DNA of 64,000 nucleotides from Medicago truncatula (lineage: Eukaryota > Streptophyta > Magnoliopsida > Fabales > Fabaceae), in assembly GCF_003473485.1 (NCBI RefSeq), contig NC_053048.1:48109755-48173754 (forward strand). Direction: 5' to 3'. The notes beneath the pieces were generated by a model. The model worked only from the letters and a program-made list of their open reading frames with translations, made no database searches and was not told where the DNA came from. Position numbers and translations under genes: made by a program. The first letter of the stretch is position 1. Every line of letters begins with the position of its first letter. Shown here in pieces: positions 13,101 to 25,564 of the stretch.

Positions 13101-16086
13101 TGAAGCATGTTACCCTCTTGGTCTTTTTTCACATGCAATGCATAAAAAACACTTCCTGCTTCAGGTTTGACCAAATTAATAGTCAAGACATCACCACGTT
13201 TTTGTATACATTGATAATAACAGAATAGTAACAGTTGTGGAATAAAATATTCCTCTTTTCTGTTATCCAAGATTTTATTTATTTATTTAGCATCCTGTAC
13301 TCTTTTATAATAAGCTATCAATTTAGTCCCTAGAGTACCACTCTCTCCAATTTAATCTCTAAAGTATATACAAATAATAAGTAATCCCTAAAAGTATATG
13401 AAATCTACCACTTTGGTCCTTGCTATTAAGATGTCAAGGACTAAAATGGCGGAGTTTTATATATTTTAGAGACAAAAATAACGGATTTCACATACTTTAA
13501 AGACTAGTTATTATTTTTATATACTTCACCGACTAAATTGGAGAGAGGGTGATACTTTAGGGACAAAATTGATGGTATTCAATAATTTAAAAAAAAAAAA
13601 AAATGCTTCTATGGTTCCATCCTAAAAATTTAAATCCAATAATGTGATTAATTTAACAAACATCATTTCATCAATGACAAGATGTATTTTCTGGAGACAG
13701 AGCTGACTAACCTGAGTTTCAAAGCCTTCAGGAAGTTTGATGATGAATGAATGAGCATTAGCAACCCTAGCAGCTTCTTCAATCTCAACCTGGTTTGCAT
13801 CAGGCCTTCCCAAGAGTATATTTTCTCGAATCGTGGTGGCAAACAAAGCAGGTTCTTGGCTCACTAGTCCTATTTGTTGCCTCAACCATTTAAGCTTCAA
13901 AGTTTTAATGTCATGCCCATCCAACATTACTTGTCCTGCACCAAATTTTCGGAACAATGTAATGTAACAGCCACTACTACTAACATAAAACTTCAAATCT
14001 CAAAATTCAATCGTCCAAACTAAACAGTAATTTTAAAATTTACCTGAAGTTGGATCATAGAATCTCTCAATAAGAGAAACAACAGTGCTCTTGCCAGAGC
14101 CGCTGCTACCAACTAAAGCTATGGTCTTTCCGGCAGGAACACTCAAGGAGAAATCATTGAGGATCAGAACTTCAGGTCTTGATGGATAAGAGAAGTCCAC
14201 ATTTTTCAGTTCAACAAGTCCAGTAACTGTCTCTAATTCCAATCCAGATTCACTGTTTCTATCTATACCAGGCTGGTGATCAATTATCCGGAAAATCTTA
14301 GCAGCCGCAACTCTAGCCTTTGTAAATGCAGCCATGCTCGGTGCAGATTGCCCCAAACCTCTACGTAAATCAAATCAAATCGTTAAAACGTATTAAACAT
14401 TAAGAAACTCGAAATTCAACCACTATGATTTTGTTTGCTAAAACACAAAATGCTCTGGTACTCACATTCCACCAATCATGACGGCAAACATAGTTGCAAT
14501 GGCAAGCCCTCCATTGGTTTCGTGATGCCTTACAAGATAGCCTCCATACCACAGAAGAAGCGCGTAACAGCAGAAAACAACAAAGTAAGTCGCACCTAAT
14601 CCCATTCCCTTTGCTAATCCAGTTTTGTAGCCAAGTTTCTGAGCAACCTTCAAGGCTGATGAGTAGCCTTGAAGTGCTCGTGACTCCCCAACGAATGCTA
14701 ACACTACTCGGATTTGCACAACCGTCTGCAATATCAACAATAAAATCACCTCAGATGCAGAAAAACTGACAAAATTCATACAAAATCAAATACTATTAAC
14801 TTTGTAACGAAACAATATGTGTTATTGTTACTCTTTACCTGTTCTACAATGTTGCCAGCTTGAGAAAGAGCTTCTTGGCTCTTACTGGAGAGTTTAGCCA
14901 AAGTAGTTGTGTGAATGCCTCCAATTACAGCTATCATAGGAACAACAGCAAGGGTAACCAAAGCCAATTGCCAAACAGCAGTGAATCCAACAACAAAACC
15001 AGAAACAAAAGTAGCCATGTAGTGAATGAAATTTCCAAGCTGCAGGACACACCAAACACAAAACTCAAAAACTAGTCCAATTCCAATCTAATGATACTGT
15101 CACAAAAGAAAAGAAAAGAAAGAAAAACATTAACACTTGTTCATTCATCTAACCTTCTCACTAATGGCATCCTGAACCATAACAGCATCAGTGTTGATTG
15201 CAAAAACAACATCCGAAGTTCGAACCTCGGTGTCAAAGAATTCAATATCTTGTTTCAATGCAGCTTCCAGATACTTGATCCTCATCTTGGTTGATTGTCG
15301 CTCTCCAGTCCACATCCAACAAGAAATCTCTGCAACAAATACAACCCTCTTTCAATAATCCATTAAACATTTGAAAATCAAAACATAAGAAATTCAAAAG
15401 CAAAAATTCTCAACAAAAAAAAAAAAAAAAAACAGAAACATGTTCTTCAATTTCAATTTTTTCAACTAACCTGCCCAAGAAGAAGCCCAAATAGCAGCAC
15501 CCACCACAAGGAAGTAAAATGCATACTGCAAAAAAACAACATTACCTCAAACAATTAACACCCACTTTCGACAAAAAGAATCCAATCAAAAAATAAATAA
15601 AATTCATACAACTTTGAATTGTTCTATCAATTATTATTACTATTTTACCTTGACAACTTCTTGTGTCATCTTATCCAAATTATTAGCATTGGAACCAAAA
15701 GAGTTAACAAGATCAGCAAAGAATCTAAGAAAAAGAGGCAAGGAACAACCATGAACAATTGCTCCAACGGTTCCAATTGTCATTAAAATATAATCCAACC
15801 CATCAGCAAATCTAAAAAGTTCTCCAAACCCAACAGCAGGAGCACTCTTAACCTTCTCCTTACTTCCACCATCTTTCTTATGTTCTTCCATTTCCTTTGA
15901 AACTTGAACTTGATTCTGAGAATCAGAAACAGTAGCAGTAACACCTTCTTCTGTTACTGTTGGCAAGTTCCCTTTGAAAGGGTCAGAAGAAGAAGAATTG
16001 TTATCATCACTCACAAGCTCAAGTCCTTGCATTTCAGACCATTTCCATTGCTCAGTAGTTTTTATTTCTTCAGACTCTTTTGACAT
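10110..16086 (-). CDS. ABCB1: ABC transporter B family member 1 (auxin exporter, P-glycoprotein type), 10 exons, 1338 aa
   Basis: Plasma-membrane full-size ABC exporter; Arabidopsis ABCB1/PGP1 moves auxin out of cells. Exons: 16086-15649, 15525-15471, 15329-15154, 15039-14839, 14725-14466, 14360-14044, 13935-13712, 12888-12515, 12207-11493, 11366-10110. All are GT-AG, in frame, 4017 nt. Order: acidic N-terminal tail (1-80), TMD1, NBD1 with Walker A GSSGSGKS (about 461-468), LSGGQ (565-569) and Walker B ILLLDE (585-590), a Ser/Arg-rich linker [14 protein letters not shown] (about 675-690), TMD2, then NBD2 with GPSGCGKS (1116-1123), LSGGQ (1220-1224) and LMLLDE (1240-1245). All ATPase motifs are intact. 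The linker ([15 protein letters not shown]) is what I remember for ABCB1 rather than ABCB19, so the subfamily call is strong. Introns 7 and 8 carry repeat insertions. The final splice from exon 5 gives MIGGIGLGQ, as expected. Confidence 0.95.
12300..12447 (-). mobile_element. SINE-like tRNA-derived repeat in ABCB1 intron 8
   Basis: On the minus strand the stretch starts near GTGCTTGGCCAAGGATT (A-box-like) and carries GAGTTTGAATCCTGG (B-box-like, about 12412-12426), followed by a GC-richer body quite unlike the AT-rich intron around it. It nearly fills the 307-base intron. No clear target duplication was found, so the exact ends are approximate. Alternative: another small repeat with a chance B box. 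Confidence 0.4.
13317..13573. mobile_element. MITE with about 90-bp inverted ends in ABCB1 intron 7
   Basis: The left end ATCAATTTAGTCCCTAGAGT and the reverse complement of the right end, ATCAATTTTGTCCCTAAAGT, match, and the match continues for about 90 bases (CTCTCCAATTTA, AAGTATAT, AATAATAA, TGAAATC). The core contains GGTCCTTGCTATTAAG. The whole is about 257 bases. No convincing target duplication was seen. It is spliced out with intron 7, which it helps to make the longest intron of the gene. Confidence 0.7.
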
Positions 16087-16247
16087 TTGTTAAAAACTTG
16101 TTAGTTTTTTTGTTTTATACACAAACAAAATTCACAGTTCCCAACAAAACAACCTCTTCACACACTAACTCTTCTTTATTAGTACTATCTATCTCACTCT
16201 ACCTGCTCTTTCTGCTCTCATGTTTCTGATCTGAACTAACTTTTCTA

Positions 16248-16248
<1 letters not shown>

Positions 16249-16286
<38 letters not shown>
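16249..16286. repeat. (CT)n(TA)n microsatellite upstream of ABCB1
   Basis: About ten CT units followed by about nine TA units, roughly 160-200 bases upstream of the ABCB1 start codon. On the coding (minus) strand this reads as a TATATA tract followed by GAGAGA, a layout seen in many plant core promoters, so it may act as TATA region plus a GAGA element in the 5'UTR. That role is inference. Confidence 0.6.
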
Positions 16287-16289
16287 ATT

Positions 16290-19200
16290 ATAGTATTTGA
16301 TAATTTGTTTTGTGTGATGGTGGTGGGGTGTGTGTTGTTGGCATATTCTTGTGATCTTTGCTTCTATTAATATTAAGATTATCTTGTTATTCTTCTTTCT
16401 TCTATTGTGTTGTGTGTGTTAAAGAAGAGTGGGAACAAGAAAAAAACAAGGGTTAATGTAATGTAAGTAGTTATTTTTCTAAGTCCGTAAAAAACACCGA
16501 AAGTGATAGGTTGGTGGTGAGAACCTAGACATAGACAAAAGCATGCATTGCATTTCTAGAGAGAGAGAGATAAAGTTTAAATTGATTTTCCACCCGACAA
16601 GGTACACTGTTGTGTGAAAATTTTAAGATTTTATTTTTGACCAATATATATATTCAATCAAATGTCATCAATCACTAAAATTATATCTACTGTTATCTAC
16701 TAAAATATACAGTGCATATAATAATATAATATTTAAATGAAAAAGACTTTGAAACAGTTATAACTGTTGGTAAGTTTTGTCATTTTTTAACTCAAAATAT
16801 ATTTTTTTTTTATAAAATTGAGGAGTACTAATATCAAATCTAACTAAACACATCAATAATTTTTTTATTATGTACCAATTTTTTCTTAATTTCTCATAGA
16901 CAGTTCAAATGAATGAAGTTGATTACAATGCTTTTTTACCAGAAAAAAAAAATGTAATCAAATAAGTAAAAGGACTAAGGTTACTCAATAATAGCATGAT
17001 ATTGTGTGATTTAGAATGAAGGTCACTCAATAATGGTGTGACTTTGTGTGATTTTGGAATGAAGGTTGCTCAATAACGCGGGAATTGGATTATCTAATGT
17101 GACCACAGAGTCGTTTGAAAAAAAAATCAAAGCATAGAGCATTAAATGTAGAAATTAGGAGAGATAAAGTGTTTAATGGTAGTGATGTTGACACTGCAGA
17201 AAACTATGCGTGATTTTCGAACTAAAGTTTTAAATGGTAGTATGACTCTACATGATTTTGGTTCTTGATTGATATGGCATTCTTGGATGATGTAACTCAC
17301 AATGATTTGTTATATTTGGGCTGGTTTATTTCATGATTAAGATTCCTTTGCAGTTATGATCATGAATTGTCGTAATCAAAATACTTAGTTGTTTGATTTA
17401 GATCATATGATCAATTTATGCTCTCTATCATTTTTACTTGTATATAACAATTATCTGTCATACTTGACTCGTATATATCATGATTAGATTTCGTGCAATC
17501 AATGACCAATGTATTTTGTGATTAGATTTCTTGCAATTATGAATAAATGTAATAAAGAAACTCAATTGTTTAACTCAAATCATATGTTCAATTTAGGTTC
17601 TCAATCATTTTGGCCGGTATAGTTCATAACTATCTTTCATACTTGACTCATATATTTCATGACTATATTTCGTGTAATGACCTGGTGTAGTTATAAATCT
17701 CAACTATTAGATGAAAATCGTGTGGTCAATTTAGTTTCTTTAGCTTTGGCTTCTACATGAAGTTAATTAGATAAAACCACATTTTTCAAAAAAGAATTTG
17801 GATAAAACAAAAATATAAATAAAATATAAAAGAAAAAGGAAAACAATTGAGTGTGAGTCACATTAAAGAACATGACATTTTTATTTATATAAACAATTCT
17901 CCTATTAAGACATTTGTTAATAAATTAAAAATAAAAATAACAACTGATCGATAAAAAGAAGAAAGAATTGAGCACTTTTCTCAATATAATTTTGATAACA
18001 ATGCAGCAGCTAAAACGTGATAAAAAGTAAAAACCTGAAAAGTGTTCATATGCATCAAATGACTTGGTCATCTAAAATATGAAGCAACAATATTAAAAAC
18101 CTTGGAATAATTTAGGAATCTTATGTACTGAAATTGAAGAATCCAAGGCAGGATCACCAAATTTGTCAATCAATCAAGTAATTAACAAATATGAGTAGAG
18201 TTCTCTATGTTTGACTATACTCCACTTGTTTTACAAGCAACTATTACTAATCATAGCTTAACTAAAATATTTCATAAAAAATACCATAATTAGTATTAAA
18301 AGTTAAAACTACTAATGTCCATTTCATTGGAGAACGACAAATTAAGTACGATCTTACTTACATCACACTCTCTCTTTGGCTTTAATTGAGACCACCAACA
18401 AGTTCAGTGCAGTTCCTTTTTTTAGCTTAAAAACAATAACGTGTGTGCCTGAAATTCTGACATTGTTAAAAATTCTTTGAAGTTTTTGTAGTTGTATTTT
18501 TGTGAAAATAATTACTAGATCAATAGGTAAACAAGATTTACCTTTTTTACTTTTTTAAGGGTTTGATATATAAAAAGGGTGAAAATCGAAAATAAAAATA
18601 GGCAAATGGTGACATCTAATTCTGAACAAATTAATGCTATTGTCCAAATAAAGAAAAAAGGGAAAAAAGAAAGGTAAATATTGGATTAGTTTGTTTCACC
18701 CTTTACATGCTTAACAGTACAAATCTTTGGTTCTGCTGAGTGTGGGTCATTAGTCATTACACTTCATCCAAGGGTACTTGTCCTACAGCATGTAAAAGTG
18801 TTTGGATTGTAAAATAAGGCAATTGCAAATGAACATCACAACTGTAGTTACTTTTAAAAGTTAGCAAGACATTTCCCCCTTGTAGTAGGCTCAAAGCAAC
18901 TGTCATTTTTGTACTATTGCTCATTTCTAATTAAATTAAATACTATACTATAAATATAAATATCTATACTTTGTATGGTGAAAATGTTTTTGATTAAATG
19001 TGTTATTTGCCTTTAAAGAACATTAAAAAAAATTGTTTTAATTTTTCCTTTTAACAAGTGATGTCATCATGTTTTTACTACACTACTTCATAGTAAAGCA
19101 AAAAATGTCACTCCATTAGCATAAACTCAAATAAAAGCTAGACAAGATGGTGATCCATTAACATAGCCATAGTAATTGATGTACAATGAGAAAATATGGG

Positions 19201-19770
19201 TAAAGTGTGTGCATCTGCAAGCAAAATTACAAGAACCTAACAATAAGAGTAACATATTAATGCATGGTATTTCTACAATCTATACATGCAAAATTTAATG
19301 AGGGTGACTGAACCTTACTTTCACTGACCTTAAAAAGAATACGTACAAGTACTTACCCTACATTATTATGATATATGGAAATTTGTAAACCCCAAACAGG
19401 AATGTCTTAAAATGCAAATGGAAAAAGGTGACTTCTGATACCCACTTTTTTTGGGTTTTTACCACTTGTTGCCAACGCCAAGCACTGCACGCGTAATGGC
19501 CTGCAACAAACACCCAACAACTTATTCAGTACACTTTGATAATTTATCTGGTAACTTTTTTTATAAAAAAAATATTTATCTTAATTTGTTTCATTAAAGA
19601 AAAAAGTTACCAAAAATATTAATGTATTAAAGAAAAAATATCTAGCTTTGAAAAACATATGTTAGAGAAAATGGAGAACCCCTAAAGAATCCGTTCGAAA
19701 AATAACATGTTGAATAGAGTTGTTGATGACCAACATAACATAAGTTAGTAATCTTATTACGCTATAAAAA
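16290..19770. other. Intergenic with two short tandem repeat blocks, no gene seen
   Basis: No convincing ORF. Near 16977-17080 a unit of about 42 bases (AAGG-TACTCAATAAT...TTGTGTGATTT-GAATG) occurs about two and a half times. Near 17384-17760 a diverged unit of about 177 bases (beginning CTTAGTTGTTTGATTT / CTCAATTGTTTAACTC, followed by ATCATATG-TCAATTTA and CATACTTGACTC) occurs twice plus a partial third copy starting near 17699. The rest is AT-rich non-coding sequence. Confidence 0.5.
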
Positions 19771-19775
19771 GATAT

Positions 19776-19914
19776 ATAATGGTTTAACTGGCAAATGCCG
19801 AAATTGCAAGGCCGGACGTCTTGACCTGGGTTCGAACCCAATACCTCACAGTTATGTGTGAGTTTATTTTCAGTGGATTATCACTTCATCTAAGACCAGA
19901 GATAATGGTTTAAC
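19776..19914 (+). mobile_element. tRNA-derived SINE-like element flanked by 13-bp direct repeat
   Basis: TGGTTTAACTGG (19779-19790) fits the pol III A box TRGYNNARNNGG, and GGTTCGAACCC (about 19829-19839) fits the B box, about 50 bases apart. ATAATGGTTTAAC is present at 19776-19788 and again at 19902-19914. It may be a target duplication, though its overlap with the A box means the right copy could instead be the start of a second truncated unit. The body of about 113 bases is GC-richer than its surroundings. Confidence 0.6.
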
Positions 19915-20439
19915 AAAAATAAAAATCAAACTAGATATGTAATTTTTTTTTGAAAGAAAATAGATATGCAATTTAAAAAATTCAAAATCTTAAAATAGTA
20001 AATTGAGAATTATATTTATGAAAGGTTTGACCCCACTAATAGATAGGATGAAGATCCATGAGAGGTTGTATTTGTAGGAAACATAAAAACAGAGAAAACA
20101 TATAATACCATGGTGAAGATTTCCACGTTGAGAACAATCGATTCCTTGTCTTAAGCGTTACACAAGTAGATAATTAAAATAAGGAATTCACGATAGAGGT
20201 ATGGCCCTGCCATTTGCACAAGAAGTCCAACATCCAATATGAATATTGAATATGAAATAAAGTTAGAGTAGAAAAGTCAAATAAACCCTCAATTCGTTTG
20301 TTACATATTAGGTGAAAAGATAAAAAGGGTCGGTGATCAAACTTCCACTCATGAAGAGACCAACATAAACAAATCCAGTTCTCATTACAATGATATTTTA
20401 CTTGCCTATTCATCAGTCAAATTCAAGGGAGGGAGAATA

Positions 20440-21235
20440 TGTTGGAACAATAAAGTATTATACTATTATATTATGTGAATTGAAATATGCAGGAAGTCTC
20501 AAGTAGAAGAGAGTTCACACAATCTTATTAGTAATACTATAACGTATGTAAGGTAAAGGTAGGATACTTGGGTGTACCTCAAGGGATACCTAATTTTGTA
20601 AATGAGAGAGAACATATTCAATTTGAGCATCACACATGTGTATCGCCGTCTCTGACCGGCTCGTTTGAATTTGGGCCTTGTGTATTCAATTTTGTGAATG
20701 AGAGAGAACATATTCAACTTGACCACCACACATGTGTTGACGTCCATCCGATCAACTCGCCCAGGCTTGGGCCATGTGGTGTATTAATTTTTTTAAGAAA
20801 TTGAAACCTTAACTTTATTTTTTAAATTTTTTTTGGTTTCGATGCCCTTCCAAGCTTTTGGTTTTACCTCTTTTGCTTGACACACTTTCAAACCACTTCC
20901 CTTTCGTAATTTGTTCCTTCAAAAGAATTGTCCCAGATATTGTCCATTTGGAAGTTTGAGTGGCAATATAACCATATTCAAACATTAAATTTTGACCACA
21001 CACACGCTTGTCACCGTTCGTCCGACTCACTTGCGCTTAGGATTTATCGTGTATTAATTTTTAAGAAACCAAGACCTTATTGTTGTTGAAAACTTTCGGT
21101 TTTGACGCCCTTCCAAACTTTCTCTTTTTTCTCTCTCATGCTTGACGCACTTTCAAGCCACTTTTCCCATTCAAAATTTGTTCCTTTTGGATTTTTGTCC
21201 CTTCAAAATATGTTTGCCCCTTCTTAAGTTCAAGT
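20440..21235. repeat. Degenerate tandem repeats, possibly LTR-derived
   Basis: ATGAGAGAGAACATATTCAA-TTGA followed by CACACATGTGT occurs twice about 115 bases apart (20599 and 20697 areas). A larger diverged unit (GTGTATTAATTTTT-AAGAAA, then GACGCCCTTCCAA, then TTTCAAGCCACTT) occurs in 20780-20900 and again in 21050-21170. It is probably a retroelement LTR or leader region. No partner LTR or coding part was found. Confidence 0.4.
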
Positions 21236-21239
21236 GATC

Positions 21240-22200
21240 ATATATAGTACCAAATTTGAGGGTATTATTTTAGAACGGATCCTATATTGCAGTAGAAGTC
21301 TAATGTGGTCGGTAGTTTGCTTGCACAATATTGGGTAGTGTAGCGAAATGCCTTAAAGAAAGTATACGCGACTCAGTCCAGAAATATATTTGGTGGCAGA
21401 TTTTTATTAAAACAATTTTACTCCAAAAACAAATTTTAAGGGGATGTAAATTGACAAGTCCATTATGCCAGCACAAATCAGATTGTGCTTTGGTTGAAAT
21501 TCTTGTTGAAGTTTTGCAAAAACTAAGTTTCCTTGCACAAATCTTTCTTTCAATTCATTGCACACTGTGAGGAGATGAAAATCAGAGAGGTAAACAAAGA
21601 AATCTCATATATTGAAATGAATGGCATGAACTGAAAGTTAATTACAAGAATCATACACACACACAAGTGAATAAAGCTAGGTGACTTGTAACACAAGTAA
21701 TCTGTTATAACTAACTTTCTATCATCTATGACTTAAATGTAACTGGTTATAATAACCGGTTGTCAACTGGATGGAGTAGTATCCTCTAACAAGATGACTT
21801 GTGCAATATATAGGCGGAGCAACCTGAGTTAACAATCCATGAATTCATGAGATTGTTGCACCTTTGCCAAACATGTATCGAGGATCAAATGAATCTTGAG
21901 CGCAAGGGAATGCTTGGTCGATCAATGTTCTTAGACCAAAATGTTTTGGAAGTGGTTGATCATTTTCTCAATAAAAATTCGATAGAATAAGAATATGATC
22001 CTAGATACTCCTAACAACAAACCAATGGTAGTGCTCACGCTTTGAAATGACTTTTATTTCCTTTATAATTGTATTAAATATTTTTTTGCAATGGAATGAT
22101 TTAACTTGGTTTGAGTAATAAATAAAGGCCAACATTATCATAAAGGTCTAACGATGATGTCCAATCCAAAATGGATTTTCCATTCTAGTGGCCATATGAG
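21240..22200. other. Intergenic, no gene seen
   Basis: No recognisable protein. The ORF at 21331-21570 has no family character. There is no clear repeat structure apart from short A/T runs. Confidence 0.3.
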
Positions 22201-22204
22201 AAAC

Positions 22205-22360
22205 GGTAATCCTACAAAAAAAAAAAATTGTGACAATTTTACGACAACTCTCTCATACTCTCATTGTGTTTTTACTTTCTATATTATTTTTGTCCAATAA
22301 GAAGAGATAAAAAGAATATTGTTCTACAAATTGTCACAAAATAGTTGTAAAAATATCATT
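22205..22360. mobile_element. MITE family A, copy 1
   Basis: The right end GTTGTAAAAATATCATT and the inner TTGTCACAAAATA pair with TTGTGACAATTTTA at the left. The same ends and the same inner CTCTCT/CCAATAAGA-GAGA core occur at 25386-25563 and 62995-63178. The left extreme is degraded by a run of A. Confidence 0.6.
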
Positions 22361-22364
22361 ATTT

Positions 22365-25300
22365 AAGGATTAATTATCCAAATATCAAATAAGTACAATA
22401 TATATATACAACAAATTAATATACTCGAGTATCCACTCAAATACTACTTTCAAAAGTGGTGATACTTTGTGACACCAATTATGTCATTCCATTGTCTTTC
22501 TTGTGGTTAGGTGTGCACATTTATATATTTAAACATCAAAATAGATATCATGTGATCTTCATTATTAAGTTATGTTGATTGATTCCTTGGGTTGCATTTA
22601 CTACAGTATGTTTCACTAACATTCCAACACTGGTGAACTGAACTTGTGAGAAATTTACCCATGGACCCACCCTTCGTTTCTTGCAAATTCATTTCCTTTT
22701 TCAAATATCTAATGTCCCCCCTTAAAGAACCAAGGAGACCATAGTGGTTTAGGATTCTTGCATATATTTGGACTATCATGCCATATTTATGTTTACTTTT
22801 GGCTGCGAACAACTTAGTTAATAGAGATCCTTATCAGATAGGTCTATCAAAAGTTTTAAAAAAAAATGTAGGAATCATGATTGTAGAGGTCATATATTTT
22901 TATGTGTAGATACTATCAATAAGTTCTTAGTTGTGAAATAAAAGGAGTACTCAGCACAGTGTTTTTATAATTCTTGAGCAGTGGAAATCTTGAAATGCTA
23001 CTTGAGACTAATTACTGTTCAAATTATGATGACTTCTCAAAAAACATAAAAGACGGAAATTTAGGCCTATAAATCAAACTCTGATATCATTTTTTTTAGA
23101 GACATCCATCGTAGTCAAAGTCTATTAGCATTACGATAAAGCTCGATTTTGATATCATTTTAATTTTTATAGGAACTAAAATTGTTGATAGAAAATATTG
23201 CGGAGGCTAAAACTCGAAGAACACTTTTATAGAGATCGATAAGACGATAACAATAAAACATAAAAGTCAGGAAATAAATTAAACTTTAAATGAAGTATCA
23301 TGAAATAAAAAATGCAAATGAAGATAGTGATGCAAGTCTGGTTCGAAAACACATGACTAAAAAGAAGGCAAGCGAAGATGGTGATGTAAGTCTGGTTCTT
23401 TATGTTTCGAGCATATAGCTTATCATTTTTTATTTCATGTTTTTCCTTTTTCTTTTTTTCTAAAATTCATTGGAACATAGGAAAAAAAAATTAACTCAAA
23501 CCAATTGTCAACATTGGTGATTAAAAAGACTAAGAGATTAGTTGGTATGTAAATTTGGGATATGGCCAAGAAACATCATAAAATTGTCATCTCAGGTCAT
23601 GCACAAATTGTTTTTCCTCCAAAAAATGACGTCGTTTTGATTATATTTTCTTTTAAAAACATTATAAAAAGTACCAAATTAAAAGCGAATTAGGTTTCAT
23701 TCCGCATTTTTTTTTCCTCTCATCTCAAATTTCCAATATCCAAAAGAAGTGAACCCTAGAGAGACCAGACCAACACAACTTGTTGCCCTTCTCTTCCCTC
23801 CCATCACAAACGTATTCAGAATATGAGTTAGAGGTGCAAACTTTTTAGTTTTATTTAATATTTTACTATATTTTAAATAAATACGGTGCCCCCATTTTAA
23901 AAATCACACAACTTTGGTCCCCTCGGTTTTTTTATTTAAAAATAGTGATGTGTAGTATTTTAAATGACCTGGCATTTCACTACATGATGGAGAATCATTG
24001 AGATTGATTAAGTATTTACGTTCTTGTATTTTCTTGGGTGTTGATCATTCTACATCATCAAATTGTATAACATCCCATTTAAAATATGTCACACCATTTT
24101 TTAGTCTAAAAATCCACAAAAATGACCAAAACTTAATGATTTTAAATTAGAAGTGCAAATTTTGTGATCGAGTTAAAATACAAAGATCAAAATTGCAGTT
24201 AAACGAAAAGAACAATTATTTGCTATAGGGTATAACTAACAAGTGTTCTAAATACATATATTAAAGAAGCAAATATAAGAATATCTCTTCCATAGGAAAA
24301 AAAATTCAGTCATACTAATCGACAATTTCTGCATAAATATAAATAAATGTTTCCCACTGAAGAAAATTTAAAGTATGTTTATAATTTTCGACCGGAACAA
24401 GAGACACAAACATCGTTTTTGGTGTGATTTTTATTTTCTTGTCATGTTTATGTTATTGCACTAATACTATGTATAGCAATATTCAAAAGATTTCACATCC
24501 CACAGTTTCCCAATAGTTGACATTTCAAAATCCCAAGTTTTCCACAACCCAACTTGTGTTTCAGAGTAGTAGTACATTTTTATTAAAAAGGTGTAATTAT
24601 TACTATTTAGTTAAAAGTAATAAGTTATGTTTTTAAGATAAAAATTTTACTTACAGAATTCTTAATCAATATCTTGAGAACACTTGTTGACAAAATACAT
24701 TTGACGATTCATTCATGGAGAATGCTAACTATATCTGTGGGGCATTTGATAAGAGGATAAAAATATAAATATAGCATTGGAAAATGGTGAAAGGTGATAA
24801 ATTTAACTTTTTAAAAGTCAAAATGCTGTTGAAATCAATGCAAACATACTACATTTGGCTTCCTTAACCATTGTCCTCAAAACCCTTCATTTATTTATAA
24901 ATGAAAGTAACTTTGGCTTTAATAATTCATTATTAACCTTTTTACCTTTTCTTTGATTAAAGCGCTACCTAATAATTTGGTCAAGAAAATAGCGCTAACT
25001 AATAATGGCAATTAGCAAAATCTAAGCATTTGTGTGTTGCAAATCTTATCGATTGGCAAGACTTAGATCTTGTAGGCTAATTTCTTCCAACAGACATGGA
25101 CAATCCTATGACTATAGTATAGGTGATGATTTATATATATTGGGTCCAATTAATTTAATTTAATTTTATATAATTAGATTAGATTAGTTTCACGTGTATA
25201 ATACATACATGCACTAGAGGACATTTTATTTTAACTCATCCTTAGTGGGGTTTAGTACAGCTGAGTTGGGACTTCAGTTGGAGTATGGGTCCTCAATGAG

Positions 25301-25380
25301 TTTTAACTTTCAATTGCTTTCATAACACATGATGAGAGTTTGACACCCTTTTTACTAGTATTTTGGTTATCTTTTTACAT
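22365..25380. other. Intergenic, no gene seen
   Basis: AT-rich. The minus-strand ORF at 22570-22812 (80 codons) has mixed composition but matches nothing I recognise. A short direct repeat (GATGGTGATG-AAGTCTGGTTC) lies near 23320-23400. Nothing else can be supported. Confidence 0.3.
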
Positions 25381-25385
25381 AGAGT

Positions 25386-25563
25386 TGTGTTATTTGAACA
25401 TTCATATATATGTGATAACTTTTATGACAATCAAAATTTTACAAAGGAAATGAGGTATTGACACAAAAACTAAAGCAATAGAGAGAGAAAGTAAAAAGAT
25501 AATGTGAGTATGAGAAAGAAAGTTGTCACAAAAATTATAAAAAATGGTTGTTCATATATCATT
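25386..25563. mobile_element. MITE family A, copy 2
   Basis: The left part TGTGTTATTTGAACATTCATAT pairs with the right part GGTTGTTCATATATCATT. The inner GATAACTTTTATGACA pairs loosely with GTTGTCACAAAAATTATA. The layout and inner GAGAGAAAG tract match the copies at 22205 and 62995. Confidence 0.5.
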
Positions 25564-25564
25564 T

